The translations under genes and the position numbers were made by a program. Shown here one piece after another: positions 44,252-54,505 of a stretch of 64,000 bases of DNA. Origin of the DNA: an uncultured Myxococcales bacterium (GTDB lineage Bacteria; Myxococcota_A; UBA9042; DTJE01); assembly GCA_903936705.1 (NCBI GenBank), contig CAIZWN010000005.1:1-64000 (forward strand). The letters run 5' to 3'. Under the pieces are notes generated by a model that worked only from the letters and a program-made list of their open reading frames with translations, was not told the origin of the DNA and did not search any database. How positions within the stretch are numbered: position 1 is the first letter of the stretch; each line of letters begins with the position of its first letter.

Positions 44252-46090
44252 TCAGTCCGCTCGGGTAATACGCAAGACTTCTTCCAGCGTTGTCTGTCCC
44301 GTCCGAACCTTCGCAAGGCCGGCCTGGCGCAGGGTCATCATCCCCAGGCGCATGGCCTCCCGCTTCAGTTCGATCGCCGAGAATCCCTGGAGAATGGCCT
44401 CCTTGATTTCGTCACTGCACGGCATGACCTCATACAGTCCGGTTCGCCCCCTGTAGCCGGTCTCGTTGCAGTTACGGCAGCCTTTGCCCTTCATGGGCAC
44501 AACGGTCCTGGCATCCTCTTCCGAGAAACCGCACTCCAGAAGAACCTCGGGTTCCACTGGGTGGGGTTCCTTGCACTCCTTGCAAATACGACGGGTAAGG
44601 CGCTGGGCCAGGATGAGAATCAACGAGGCGGTAAGGAGGAACGGTTCGATACCCATGTTCAGCAAGCGGTTGATGGTCGATGGCGCGTCATTGGTGTGCA
44701 GCGTCGAAAGCACCAGGTGGCCTGTAAGTGCCGCCTTTACAGCCGTTTCGGCAGTCTCGAAGTCGCGGATCTCTCCGACCATGATGATGTCGGGGTCCTG
44801 CCGCAGGAAGCTGCGCAGCGCGGCAGCGAACGTCAGGCCGATTTCCTCCTTGACGTGCACCTGGTTGACACCTGGAATATTCATTTCGACCGGGTCTTCG
44901 GCTGTTGAAATGTTCTCGGTCGGCGTGTTCAGTTCGGTCAGGGCCGAGTAAAGCGTCGTGGACTTGCCTGACCCCGTTGGCCCGGTAACCAGCACCATGC
45001 CCCACGGCTGGTGAATGGCCTCGCGGAAATTCCGCAGAGGGACTTCCTCGAAGCCGATTGCGCCGAGGTCCAGTTTCAGTGCCGACTTGTCGAGAACACG
45101 CATGACGACCTTCTCGCCGAACAGGCAGGGAAGGACACTGACGCGAAAATCGACTTCCTTGTCCCTACCCAGCACAAGGCGAATTCGGCCGTCCTGGGGA
45201 AGGCGCCGTTCCGCGATGTCAAGCTGGGACATGATCTTGATACGGCTGGTGATCGCGTTCCTCAGGCGCATCGGCGGGCGCATGATCTCGTAAAGCACAC
45301 CGTCCATGCGATAGCGAACACGGAAGTCCTTCTCGTAGGCCTCGATATGAATGTCAGACGCGCTGCGCTTGACCGCATCGACCATGATCATGTTGACCAG
45401 CCGCACTACCGGGGCATCCTCGGTGGCCTTGGCCAGCTCGGCCATGTCCACCTTGTCTTCCTCGACGGTGTGGACGTCGGCCTGCTCGCCCTCGATCTGG
45501 TCGAACAGTGTCTTCAGGGTCTCGTCGTGGCGTGAACTTCCGTAGTACCGCTCGATTGCCTTGCGTATGGCCGTTTCCGAGGCCACTACGGCCTCGACGT
45601 TCAGGCCAGTCAGGAACTTGATATCGTCCATTGCGTAGATGTTGCCGGGATCGCTCATGGCAACAATCAGCGTGGACCCCTGGCGCGCAATCGGCATCAG
45701 CACATGACGCTCGGCAACCTCGCGAGGAATCTGCCGAACGACGTCGTCCGAAACGTCACACTCGTCCAGATTGATGGAGGGCACACCGTACTGGCGCGAC
45801 AGGAATGAAATCAGGTGACTTTCTTCAAGGTAGCCCAGCTTGGCCAATGTGTACCCAAGATTCTCGCCATCCTTCTGGACCTGCTGGGCCTCGTGCAACT
45901 GCGAAACGCTGATCAATTTCTCGCGAAGCAGGATGTCGCCCATCCCGCCGGCACGGTCGGCCTTCACGGGCGTGAAGTCCTTGGAGCCCTGCCCTGCCTT
46001 GACCGGCATCCAGTCCTTGCCAGCCGGGCTGCTGCCGTTCTGGGCGCCAGCCTCGGACGGCTTCTTCAGTTCCCTTGGGTCGGTTGGCAT
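44252..46090 (-). CDS. pilB: Type IV pilus assembly ATPase
   Basis: A 612-aa extension ATPase. The N-terminal MshEN/GspE_N domain (~45-190, LREKLISVSQLHEAQQVQ) can bind c-di-GMP in some homologues. The motor domain has LVTGPTGSGKSTTLY (Walker A), MVGEIRDFETAETAV (Walker B) and GHLVLSTLHTND; a zinc site is formed by CKECKEP and CRNCNETG. The ATG at 46090 is chosen over one at 46120 for its GGGAG ribosome site. First gene of the pilB-pilT-pilC-pilS unit. Confidence 0.96.
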   Translation of the reverse strand: MPTDPRELKKPSEAGAQNGSSPAGKDWMPVKAGQGSKDFTPVKADRAGGMGDILLREKLISVSQLHEAQQVQKDGENLGYTLAKLGYLEESHLISFLSRQYGVPSINLDECDVSDDVVRQIPREVAERHVLMPIARQGSTLIVAMSDPGNIYAMDDIKFLTGLNVEAVVASETAIRKAIERYYGSSRHDETLKTLFDQIEGEQADVHTVEEDKVDMAELAKATEDAPVVRLVNMIMVDAVKRSASDIHIEAYEKDFRVRYRMDGVLYEIMRPPMRLRNAITSRIKIMSQLDIAERRLPQDGRIRLVLGRDKEVDFRVSVLPCLFGEKVVMRVLDKSALKLDLGAIGFEEVPLRNFREAIHQPWGMVLVTGPTGSGKSTTLYSALTELNTPTENISTAEDPVEMNIPGVNQVHVKEEIGLTFAAALRSFLRQDPDIIMVGEIRDFETAETAVKAALTGHLVLSTLHTNDAPSTINRLLNMGIEPFLLTASLILILAQRLTRRICKECKEPHPVEPEVLLECGFSEEDARTVVPMKGKGCRNCNETGYRGRTGLYEVMPCSDEIKEAILQGFSAIELKREAMRLGMMTLRQAGLAKVRTGQTTLEEVLRITRAD

Positions 46091-46131
46091 TGGACTCCCT
46101 GTGATTCGCGAATCCGGCACTCGGATTTGCC

Positions 46132-46161
46132 ATTTTACGTGCGAGAATCCTGCTGTGTCAA
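46132..46161 (-). promoter_or_regulatory. Promoter of the pilus operon
   Basis: On the minus strand TTGACA and TAAAAT are separated by 18 bp, a near-consensus sigma-70 promoter about 40 bp before the pilB ATG. Confidence 0.65.
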
Positions 46162-46236
46162 GGAAACCCCAGGGTCATCAGCGCTTTGCGCAATGCGGAG
46201 AAACGTACCGCCGGGTTGAAAGCAGTCCGCAAAAGA

Positions 46237-47229
46237 CTACGCACGCCAGGAGTTCAGGATGCGCATGTAGTTGGCGCGCTCGAAGGCCTCAGGATTCGGC
46301 GATTTTTCGAGACTCATGCTGCCTCGGGCCTGATCCAGCGAATCATACTCCCTTGAGATCAGCCACTCGGAAAGCCCAGCTAGCAGTTCCTTCACGCAGG
46401 CAGGTCCCTTGCGTAGCAGGACAGACACAACCTGCACTGCGTCGGCCCCGGCCATGATCGACTTCACGACGTCCTCGACCGAGTGAACGCCACCCGAGAC
46501 CACCAGGGAACCCTTGAACTGGCCCGAAAGCAGCGCAGCCCAACGCAGTCGCAGCAGCAACTCGGACGAATCCGACAGGTGCAGCGTCGGCTTGACCTCC
46601 AGACGCTCGATATCGATGTCCGGCTGGTAGAACCGGTTGAACATGACCAGCCCGTCGGCCCCAGCCGCATCCAGCCTCATCGCAAAGTTCTTCAGCGACG
46701 TGAAGAACGGCGACAGCTTCACCGCTACGGGGATGGTGATTGCAGCCTTGATCGCCCGGACGTTTTCCAGCGTGCGGCTCTCGATAATCTCGCTGGTCTC
46801 GGCGGCGCCCGCCCCAACCGAGTAGACGTTCAGTTCCAGGGCGTCCGCGCCGGCTGACTGTATGTGCCGCGCGTACTCGACCCAGCCTGCGCCGGTCACG
46901 CCGTTCAAACTGCCGACCACAGGACAAGAAACCGCCGCCTTCACCCGGCGAATCTGGTCGAGGTACTCCTCTGGACCCAGCCGGTACTCGCCAGGCTCCG
47001 GAAGGTAGGTCATAGCTTCGGCCGACGAACCGGCGATAGTCTCTCGGTCCAGATGATCCTTGATCTGGTCCTGCGCTATCTGTTCCTCGAACAACGAATG
47101 CATCACTATGGCGCCGACACCGGCATCCTCCAGGCGACGAACGGCCGCAAGATCTGTGGCAAGCGGCGACGCACCGGCAATAATCGGGTTCTTCAAAGCG
47201 AGTCCAAGATATCGGGTGGTCAGTTCCAT
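46237..47229 (-). CDS. Dihydroorotate dehydrogenase-like flavoprotein
   Basis: A 330-aa FMN TIM barrel. LGLALKNPIIAGASPLATD opens like class 1 dihydroorotate or dihydropyrimidine dehydrogenases; VVGSLNGVTGAGWVEYA, LELNVYSVG, VAVKLSPFF and VVSGGVHSVEDVVKSIMAGADAVQVVSVLL are cofactor-site motifs. The exact substrate is not evident, and the orotate-site Cys/Ser loop is not obvious. The ATG at 47229 has GGAGGAT upstream. It follows nifJ by 32 bp; this nifJ neighbour is recurrent in bacteria, so a role with ferredoxin or NADPH metabolism is possible. Confidence 0.85.
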   Translation of the reverse strand: MELTTRYLGLALKNPIIAGASPLATDLAAVRRLEDAGVGAIVMHSLFEEQIAQDQIKDHLDRETIAGSSAEAMTYLPEPGEYRLGPEEYLDQIRRVKAAVSCPVVGSLNGVTGAGWVEYARHIQSAGADALELNVYSVGAGAAETSEIIESRTLENVRAIKAAITIPVAVKLSPFFTSLKNFAMRLDAAGADGLVMFNRFYQPDIDIERLEVKPTLHLSDSSELLLRLRWAALLSGQFKGSLVVSGGVHSVEDVVKSIMAGADAVQVVSVLLRKGPACVKELLAGLSEWLISREYDSLDQARGSMSLEKSPNPEAFERANYMRILNSWRA

Positions 47230-47261
47230 GTCGATCCTCCTGGTTCTCCGAATCGATCGAA

Positions 47262-50200
47262 TCAAGCCTTTGGTTCGCCGGCCGGCGTCTTGTCACCGGA
47301 AGGCATGGCCATGCGCGCGATCTGATCATAGACTGCAAACCGGTTGACAAGCTCGCGCTGCGCCGTTTTCATCAACAGCTTGAAGTTTTCAGGATGCTGC
47401 CGTTCGACCATGCGAAAACGAGTCTCGTTCTTCGTGAACTCGGTCAACTCGATCTTCGGCATGCCCGAGTCCATCACCAGGGGGCTTTGCCCGGTCGTGA
47501 TGCGCCGCGGGTCGAACCTGAACAGTGGCCAGTGGCCTGAATCGACCGCCAGGCGCTGCTGCTCGCACCCGTTGATAAGGTCGTATCCGTGGGCAATGCA
47601 GTGGCTGTAAGCAATGATGATTGACGTGCCCGGGAAGGCGTCGGCCTCCTCGAACGCCTTTACTGTCTGCGCGTCCTTGGCGCCCATCGCGATTTTCGCC
47701 ACGTACACATTGCCGTAGGCCATGGCCATCATGGCCAGGTCCTTCTTGCCGGTGGACTTGCCGGCAATCGCGAATTTCGCCGACGCGCCCATGGGTGTGG
47801 CCTTCGACGCCTGACCGCCGGTGTTGGAGTACACCTCGGTGTCCATGACCAGCAGGTTCACGTCGCGCCCCTGCGCCAGGACGTGGTCCAGGCCGCCATA
47901 GCCGATGTCGTAGGCCCAGCCGTCGCCGCCCACAATCCACACGCTCTTCTTGACGAAATAGTCGGCCAGCACGTCCAGGCGGCGAGCCGCCAGCGTAGTG
48001 TCGTCAGCCAGCCTGCCGCGCAGCGCAGAAACGCGTTCGCGCTGGGCCTTGATGTCGGCCTCGGTTGCCTGCGCAGACCCGATGATGCCTGAAACGAGGT
48101 CGTCGCCGACCGTGCCGGCCAGCGTACGCAACAGCAGCGTTGCAAGTTCCTTGTGCTGGTCGATGGCCAGCCGGAAGCCAAAGCCGAATTCGGCGTTGTC
48201 CTCGAACAGACTGTTGGCCCACGCAGGACCGCGGCCGTTGTGATCGACGCTGTAGGGCGTTGTTGGCAGGTTGCCGCCGTAGATGGACGAGCAGCCAGTC
48301 GCGTTCCCTATCAAGGTGCGGTCGCCAAACATCTGGGTCAGCAGCTTGATGTAGGGAGTCTCGCCGCATCCCGCGCAGGCTCCGCTGTATTCGAACAGCG
48401 GGCGGAAGAACTGGGTTCCCTTGACCGTGGCCTTGATCTGGGTGCGATCCGGATCTGGCAACGCCAGGAAGAACTTGTAGTTTTCGACCTCGCTGGCCCG
48501 CAGCGGCATCTGTGGCGTCATGTTCAGCGCCTTGCGCTTCGGGTTCGACTTGTCCTTGACCGGGCACATCACCGCACACAACTGGCAGCCGGTGCAATCC
48601 TCGGGCGCGACCTGCAGAATGTACTTCCAGCCCCTGTACTCCAGACCCTTGTAGTCGGCCGACTTGAACGTTTCGGGCGCACCTTGCAGTGCTTCCGGCG
48701 GTGCCACCTTCGGGCGGATCGCCGCGTGCGGACAAATGATTGAGCACTTGTTGCACTGGATACACAGGGCCGGGTCCCACGCCGGGATGTCGATGGCGAT
48801 GTTGCGCTTCTCCCACTGGGTCGTAGCGGTCGGCCACGTTCCGTCGGGCGAGAACGCGGACACCGGGAGACTGTCGCCGCGATTTGCCATCATGACGGCG
48901 GTAACGTTCTTGACGAAATCGGGCGCCTCATCGACTACTGTCGGCGAGCGGCCGATCGTTGACGATACGGCGCCTGGCAAACTCACTTCGTACAGGTGCG
49001 CCAACGTGTGATCAACGGCCTCGTTGTTCCGCTGGACGATGACGTCGCCCTTCTTGCCGTAGGTCTTGTAAATGGCCTTCTTGATCTGCGCGATCGCCTC
49101 CTCGCGGGGCAGCACGCCCGAGATGGCAAAGAAACACGTCTGCATGATGGTGTTGATGCGGACGCCCATGCCGGTTTCCTTCGCAACCTTGTAGGCGTCG
49201 ATCGTGTACACCTTCAGGTTCTTGGCCAGGATGTCCTGCTGAACCTCGCGGGGGAAGTGCTGCCACAGTTCCTCCCGGCCGAAGGGGGAATTCAGCAGGA
49301 AGGTTGCACCGGGCACCGCAAAGCCCAGCATGTCGTACTTGTCCAGGAAGGACCAGTTATGGCACGCGACGAAATTGGCCTTTCGAATCAGGTAGGCCGA
49401 GCGGATGCAACGAGGGCCGAAGCGCAGATGGCTGATCGTTACCGCCCCGGCCTTCTTCGAATCGTAGACGAAGTAGCCCTGGCCGAAGTTGTCCGTCTCC
49501 TCGGCGATGATCTTGATGCTGTTCTTGTTGGCGCCAACCGTACCGTCCGAGCCCAGACCGAAGAACAATGCCCGTACGACGTTATCCGGTTCGATGTCGA
49601 ACTCCTGGTCGTAAGACAAAGACAGGTTCGTGACATCGTCCTCGATTCCGACCGTGAAGTGGTTTTTGGGGCTGGGTTTCGCCAGTTCGTCGAAGACCGC
49701 CTTTACCATCGTCGGCGTGAATTCCTTGGACGACAGGCCGTATCGGCCGCCGACGACCCTGGGTTCGATCGCGAACGGGGAAGTCCCTCCGGCGCGCGCC
49801 TCGGACAGGGCTGTAACGATGTCAAGGTACAGCGGATCGCCCAGCGCACCCGGTTCCTTGGTGCGGTCCAGGATTGCCATGGACTTTACAGTCTTCGGCA
49901 GCGAATCAAGGAGCGCCTCGGTCGACCAGGGGCGGAACAGGCGGACGCGCACGATACCGATCTTCTCGCCGCGGGCGTTCGCCCACTCGACGTATTCCTG
50001 GGCCGTGTCGGCACCGGAGCCCATCAGGATGACGACCCGATCGGCATCCGGGGCGCCCACGTAGTCGAACAAACGGTACGCGCGACCAGTCAGCGCCGCA
50101 AAGCGATCCATCTCGGACTGGACGATCGACGGACATCGGTCATACCAAAGGTTGCACGCCTCGCGGGCCTGGAAAAAGGCGTCGGGATTCTGTGCAGTGC

Positions 50201-50852
50201 CGCGCATCACCGGGCGATCGGGCGTCAGGGCGCGGGCACGGTGCTGGGCGATCAGCGATTCGTCCAGGATTGAACGCAGGTCCTCATCGTTCAGTTCCTC
50301 GATCTTCGCAACCTCGTGGGAGGTACGAAAGCCGTCGAAGAAATGCACGAATGGAATGCGCGAACGCAGCGTTGCCGCCTGCGAGATCAGCGCGAAGTCG
50401 TGCGCCTCCTGAACCGACCCGGACGACAGCATGGCAAAACCAGTGTTGCGACAGCCCATGACGTCCGAATGGTCGCCGAAAATCGAAAGGGCATGCGTCG
50501 CCACGGTCCGAGCCGACACGTGCATCACGAACGATGTCAATTCGCCCGCAATCTTGTGCATATTCGGGATCATCAGCAGAAGACCCTGGGAGGCCGTGAA
50601 CGTGGTGGTCAGTGCGCCGGCCTGCAGGGCGCCATGAACCGCACCGGCAGCTCCTCCCTCGGACTGCATTTCGGAAACACTGGGAACTACGCCCCAGATG
50701 TTCTTGCGGCCAGCCGCCGACCATTCGTCCGACCATTCGCCCATGTTGGACGAAGGGGTAATCGGATAGATGGCGATGACCTCGTTCGTCCGGTGCGCCA
50801 CCGAGGCAGTTGCCTCGTTCCCGTCGAGGGTTACCATGCGTCGATTCGACAT
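47262..50852 (-). CDS. nifJ: Pyruvate:ferredoxin (flavodoxin) oxidoreductase
   Basis: A 1196-aa single-chain PFOR, normal length. It oxidises pyruvate to acetyl-CoA and CO2, reducing ferredoxin or flavodoxin. VIAIYPITPSSNMGEW is the pyruvate/TPP domain I; RLFRPWSTEALL is domain II; DPALCIQCNKCSIICPHAAI and CTGCQLCAVMCP bind two [4Fe-4S] clusters; SGACAGCGETPYIKL supplies the proximal cluster; GGDGWAYDIGYGGLDH binds thiamine diphosphate. Oxygen-sensitive chemistry implies anaerobic or microaerobic growth. It has its own strong promoter. Confidence 0.97.
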   Translation of the reverse strand: MSNRRMVTLDGNEATASVAHRTNEVIAIYPITPSSNMGEWSDEWSAAGRKNIWGVVPSVSEMQSEGGAAGAVHGALQAGALTTTFTASQGLLLMIPNMHKIAGELTSFVMHVSARTVATHALSIFGDHSDVMGCRNTGFAMLSSGSVQEAHDFALISQAATLRSRIPFVHFFDGFRTSHEVAKIEELNDEDLRSILDESLIAQHRARALTPDRPVMRGTAQNPDAFFQAREACNLWYDRCPSIVQSEMDRFAALTGRAYRLFDYVGAPDADRVVILMGSGADTAQEYVEWANARGEKIGIVRVRLFRPWSTEALLDSLPKTVKSMAILDRTKEPGALGDPLYLDIVTALSEARAGGTSPFAIEPRVVGGRYGLSSKEFTPTMVKAVFDELAKPSPKNHFTVGIEDDVTNLSLSYDQEFDIEPDNVVRALFFGLGSDGTVGANKNSIKIIAEETDNFGQGYFVYDSKKAGAVTISHLRFGPRCIRSAYLIRKANFVACHNWSFLDKYDMLGFAVPGATFLLNSPFGREELWQHFPREVQQDILAKNLKVYTIDAYKVAKETGMGVRINTIMQTCFFAISGVLPREEAIAQIKKAIYKTYGKKGDVIVQRNNEAVDHTLAHLYEVSLPGAVSSTIGRSPTVVDEAPDFVKNVTAVMMANRGDSLPVSAFSPDGTWPTATTQWEKRNIAIDIPAWDPALCIQCNKCSIICPHAAIRPKVAPPEALQGAPETFKSADYKGLEYRGWKYILQVAPEDCTGCQLCAVMCPVKDKSNPKRKALNMTPQMPLRASEVENYKFFLALPDPDRTQIKATVKGTQFFRPLFEYSGACAGCGETPYIKLLTQMFGDRTLIGNATGCSSIYGGNLPTTPYSVDHNGRGPAWANSLFEDNAEFGFGFRLAIDQHKELATLLLRTLAGTVGDDLVSGIIGSAQATEADIKAQRERVSALRGRLADDTTLAARRLDVLADYFVKKSVWIVGGDGWAYDIGYGGLDHVLAQGRDVNLLVMDTEVYSNTGGQASKATPMGASAKFAIAGKSTGKKDLAMMAMAYGNVYVAKIAMGAKDAQTVKAFEEADAFPGTSIIIAYSHCIAHGYDLINGCEQQRLAVDSGHWPLFRFDPRRITTGQSPLVMDSGMPKIELTEFTKNETRFRMVERQHPENFKLLMKTAQRELVNRFAVYDQIARMAMPSGDKTPAGEPKA

Positions 50853-50947
50853 CGTCTACTCCTGCCTCAACATCATTCCGGGAGATCCACTGACCCACAT
50901 TTAACAAGCGTAATCAGGCACTTGGCCGGATTCACAGTCCGCGGCGC

Positions 50948-50976
50948 AGTCTAGGGTGACGGCCAAATTTTGTCAA
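50948..50976 (-). promoter_or_regulatory. Promoter of nifJ
   Basis: On the minus strand TTGACA and TAGACT with a 17-bp spacer, about 100 bp before the nifJ ATG. Confidence 0.6.
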
Positions 50977-51015
50977 GGCAAAACGGGGGCCAATACGGCA
51001 CTTTGGACTTGCTGC

Positions 51016-51021
51016 TATAAT
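51016..51021 (+). promoter_or_regulatory. Consensus -10 box upstream of maf
   Basis: A perfect TATAAT occurs 31 bp before the maf ATG; no good -35 is seen at the expected distance, so it may be an activator-dependent or extended promoter. Confidence 0.4.
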
Positions 51022-51052
51022 CTTGCGCCGCGTGTTCCCGTGGAGGAAGCAG

Positions 51053-51703
51053 ATGCCCGGTCAACTGGTTCTTGCGTCAGCGTCACCAAGGCGAAAGGAA
51101 CTTTTGGAAAAGGTGGGTTTCTCGGTCAAGCCGATGCCATCGACGATTGATGAGGAACGCGAAACCGGCGAGCCATCCGAGACCTTCGTCAAGCGCATGG
51201 CCCGGACGAAGGTGCTGGCAGTAGTCGAAAGAATCCAGCAAACGCTTTATCCGGACGGGGAGACAGCCAGACTTGGCGCCAGGCTCAGCCGCGAGGTTCC
51301 TCTGCGCTGGGTGCTGGGTGCTGACACAATAGTTGTGGTCGAGGACGACATCCTTGGCAAGCCCGTCGATCACGAGGACGCAGCCCAAATGCTGCTGCGT
51401 TTGCAAGGCACCGAACATTTCGTTCTGACTGGTTTCTGTCTGTACGACATGCGCAAGAACAAGGAAGGCATACAGGCGGTGACAACCCAGGTGAGGTTCA
51501 AGCCAATGTCCCGCGCCGAGATCGAAAAATATCTGTCGGTCGGCGAGTCGATGGACAAGGCCGGTTCCTACGCGATCCAGGGCGTCGGTGGATACGCCGT
51601 GGACAGCCTGATCGGGTCGTACACGAACGTCGTGGGTCTGCCCCTGTGCCAGGTCGTGGAGATGATGGTCGAGATGGGGGCCGCTGATATCCTTCCTTTC
51701 TAG
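51053..51703 (+). CDS. maf: Maf-family nucleotide pyrophosphatase
   Basis: A 216-aa house-cleaning enzyme hydrolysing non-canonical or damaged nucleoside triphosphates. LVLASASPRRKELLEKVG, ERETGEPSETFVKRMA, VLGADTIVVVEDDILGKP and SMDKAGSYAIQGVGG are the Maf signatures. A short insertion (~65-85) lies between the second and third motifs. GGAGGAAG precedes the chosen ATG. It is followed 25 bp later by yggS. Confidence 0.95.
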   Translation: MPGQLVLASASPRRKELLEKVGFSVKPMPSTIDEERETGEPSETFVKRMARTKVLAVVERIQQTLYPDGETARLGARLSREVPLRWVLGADTIVVVEDDILGKPVDHEDAAQMLLRLQGTEHFVLTGFCLYDMRKNKEGIQAVTTQVRFKPMSRAEIEKYLSVGESMDKAGSYAIQGVGGYAVDSLIGSYTNVVGLPLCQVVEMMVEMGAADILPF

Positions 51704-51728
51704 CAAGAGTCGCTGGCGAGGCACCCAA

Positions 51729-52439
51729 ATGAGTCCGCGCGAGATCGAAATCACGGCAAACCTTGATCGTGTGCGACAACGCATCATGGACGCCTGCTTT
51801 GCCTGCGGCCGCGATCCATCCGAGGTGACTCTGGTTGGCGTTGCCAAGACCCGGCCTGCGGAAGACATCATCGCTGCGGTATGGGCGGGGCTGGAGGATG
51901 TCGGAGAAAACTACGCACAGGAAATGGTCACCAAGGCCATGGCGGTCCAGCAGGCCGGACTAAGGCCTCGCTGGCACTTTCTTGGAGGACTGCAGACCAA
52001 CAAGGTCAAGATGGTGATTCCGTGGGCCGGGGCGATCCACTCGGTGGATCGGCCTTCCCTGATCTGCGAAATTCAAAAGCGTGCCGATCCGAACCGACCA
52101 GTCGACATCTTCGTCGAGGTCAACATCGGCGGCGAACCATCAAAATCGGGTGCTGCGGTCGCGGATACCCAGAATCTTTGCAGCACAGCACTTTCGGCCG
52201 ATGGGATGCGACTGGTCGGACTGATGGCAATTCCGCCGGTCGAGGATGATCCGCAATCGGCGCGCCCGTGGTTTGCAGCCTTGCGACGACTGCGCGAGGA
52301 ACTGGCGCAGCGCCTTACCCCCCTGCCTGGCAGACTGCACCACCTTTCGATGGGGATGTCCGGAGACTTCGAGGCGGCCATCGCCGAGGGGGCCACCGTG
52401 GTCCGCGTGGGAACGGCCATCTTTGGAGCCAGAACATGA
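51729..52439 (+). CDS. yggS: YggS-family PLP homeostasis protein
   Basis: A 236-aa protein of the alanine-racemase-N fold that binds pyridoxal phosphate without known catalysis. VTLVGVAKTRPAEDI has the PLP Lys; GENYAQEM, WHFLGGLQTNKVK (phosphate loop region), SVDR, VEVNIGGEPSKSG and LSMGMSGDFEAAIAEGATVVRVGTAIFG are diagnostic. The end overlaps the next gene by 4 bp. Confidence 0.96.
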   Translation: MSPREIEITANLDRVRQRIMDACFACGRDPSEVTLVGVAKTRPAEDIIAAVWAGLEDVGENYAQEMVTKAMAVQQAGLRPRWHFLGGLQTNKVKMVIPWAGAIHSVDRPSLICEIQKRADPNRPVDIFVEVNIGGEPSKSGAAVADTQNLCSTALSADGMRLVGLMAIPPVEDDPQSARPWFAALRRLREELAQRLTPLPGRLHHLSMGMSGDFEAAIAEGATVVRVGTAIFGART

Positions 52440-54505
52440 CCTTGGACCGCGCACGATCACGTTTTGCAACGACTGTCGAAGTTGTATTCCTTCTTGGGTT
52501 GCTGTCAGCGGTCTTCGTCTACTCGTTCCGCCCCAACTGGGATATCGACATCTTCTGGCACGTGGCCACCGGGCGCTGGATCTCCGAGAACCTGGCGATC
52601 CCGCACACGGACCTGTTCTCGGCAACAGACCCTTTGCGTCCGTGGACGCCGTTCCAGTGGCTATACGAAGTGATCGTCTACCAGATCGAAGCGTATGCCG
52701 GATTTGTCGGAGTGCGCCTGCTGCACTCGTCCTTGTTCGTCGCTACATTCGCCTTGTGGTGGGCTGCATTCAAACGCGTGCTGCCAGGACGGATTCCTGC
52801 GGCAGCGCTGATCACGCTGGCACTGGTACTGTCGGGCGATCGTTTGAGGGTGCGCCCCGAGGTGTTCAATTTCTTGTTCGCGGCCCTGACGTTGCCGGCG
52901 ATTTTCGGGCTGGACGAGGTCGACGGGAGGCCGCGGAACCGAACTTTGGTACTCGTAGGCATCACGGCTGCGTTATGGGCAAACATCCATGCCGGCGGGG
53001 CGCTCTGGCTGGCAATGGCAGCCTGCGCCGTTACCGCCGGTCGGTTCGTTCAATGGGTCGCCGACAGCGGGGCAAAGCGACCGTGCGATCGATTGAAGGG
53101 TTCTTTGCGGCTGCTGGGGGCGGCGATACTTCCGATGTTGCCCATGCCGGGATTCCTCAGCGGAGTGGCTACCGCCTTCACAATGTACGAAGGCAGCATG
53201 GTCCTGATCCCCGAGTGGCATCCCCCTGCCGCGTACTTCATGCCGTCCATGGCGGGTCGATTGACAGCACACCATGTCGTCTGCGGCCTGTTTCCGTACC
53301 TGCTGCTGGCAATCATCGGGGCCATCATCATCGCCGGCATGCTGCGACATCGCTGGAGGGGTTTCGTACGGCGAACCGATGCAGGACTTGTCGCCTTCGC
53401 GGGGCTGATGGCGTTGATGGCCGCGAATACCTCTCGCTTTATCTACCTTGATGTCCTTGCCGTGGCGGCCTTGGCGCTGGCATATCGCAGGCACATCGAG
53501 ATCGCCGTGGCGCCGATGGGGACAAGGGTGCTGTTGCTGCTGGTCGTCTCGGGCCTCGCAGGCATTTCATTCCAGAAGTCCATCGTTCGGGATCGCGATG
53601 GCCTGGCTAATGCGCTGCAACTATTGCCCGTGGACCTCGAGCCTTCGACCTTTCCGGTGGAGGCTTCCGACAGCATCTCGGCGATGGGGCTGCAAGGGCG
53701 CATCCTTCAGTTCACGTCGTGGGGCGGATACCTTATCGGGCGGCACTGGCCTGACTGTTCGGTATTTTCCGACGGTCGCGGCAACTTCACTGCCGACGAA
53801 CGCGACGTAATCATCCAGACGCATAAGCCTTACGAACGAGAAGAGGCGCTGGAGGACGCATACCGAAAATTTCCGTTCGATATTGTCGTACTGCCAACGC
53901 CAGTATTCCCGCTTCAGACCTGGGACAGAACCCGCTGGACGCTGGTCCATCGCGACGATGATGCCGAGGTTTTCCTCCGCGTGTCGGAGACAAATGCCGC
54001 CAATCTTGAACGCGCACGATCATGGTGGCGCAACATAGGAATTGACGTTCCTGATGACGTGGAAGGGGCCGAGCGCAGCTATCTTCGTGTCGTGAGCGAG
54101 TTGCGACTGCGGCGACATGCGATTGCGGAAGCCCTCGAAAAGGCGGCCACGAGGTCAAGATCAGACGATCCGGCAGTATCAGCCGATGGAATGTTCAAAG
54201 GGGCACTAATTCTGTTTGAGGCCGGTTCCTATCCACTGGCGGCGAAGTTTTTTCGCAAGGCGCTGGAGAAGGGTCCGCGGCACACCACCTGCGCACTCTA
54301 CCTGGCGTGGTCCCTTTTCCTCTCGGGGAAAGCCGACGATGCCCGGGAGGCACTTGCTGCAATTGCAGGCATTGCCCAGGCGGAGCAGGCTCGGGATTTC
54401 GGCCCGCTGAAGTACGGCGGTCGGAAGATCCTTGAACTGCTGGCACAAAAGCTGGGCGAAACGGCAATCGAAGTGCCTCGAAACAGCACCAGCCCCGATC
54501 CCTAG
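52436..54505 (+). CDS. Polytopic membrane protein with TPR-like C terminus
   Basis: A 689-aa protein. About 10-11 hydrophobic helices span residues ~10-400; the first loop holds NWDIDIFWHVATGRWI, reminiscent of the DxDxxWH-type acidic motif near the active site of GT-C/oligosaccharyl-transferase-like membrane glycosyltransferases, but no family can be named. Residues ~420-530 form a soluble region and ~560-680 are TPR-like helices (LILFEAGSYPLAAKFFRKAL). The ATG overlaps the yggS stop, so it is co-translated with it. It converges with the FHA operon with stop codons overlapping by 4 bp. Confidence 0.7.
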   Translation: MTLDRARSRFATTVEVVFLLGLLSAVFVYSFRPNWDIDIFWHVATGRWISENLAIPHTDLFSATDPLRPWTPFQWLYEVIVYQIEAYAGFVGVRLLHSSLFVATFALWWAAFKRVLPGRIPAAALITLALVLSGDRLRVRPEVFNFLFAALTLPAIFGLDEVDGRPRNRTLVLVGITAALWANIHAGGALWLAMAACAVTAGRFVQWVADSGAKRPCDRLKGSLRLLGAAILPMLPMPGFLSGVATAFTMYEGSMVLIPEWHPPAAYFMPSMAGRLTAHHVVCGLFPYLLLAIIGAIIIAGMLRHRWRGFVRRTDAGLVAFAGLMALMAANTSRFIYLDVLAVAALALAYRRHIEIAVAPMGTRVLLLLVVSGLAGISFQKSIVRDRDGLANALQLLPVDLEPSTFPVEASDSISAMGLQGRILQFTSWGGYLIGRHWPDCSVFSDGRGNFTADERDVIIQTHKPYEREEALEDAYRKFPFDIVVLPTPVFPLQTWDRTRWTLVHRDDDAEVFLRVSETNAANLERARSWWRNIGIDVPDDVEGAERSYLRVVSELRLRRHAIAEALEKAATRSRSDDPAVSADGMFKGALILFEAGSYPLAAKFFRKALEKGPRHTTCALYLAWSLFLSGKADDAREALAAIAGIAQAEQARDFGPLKYGGRKILELLAQKLGETAIEVPRNSTSPDP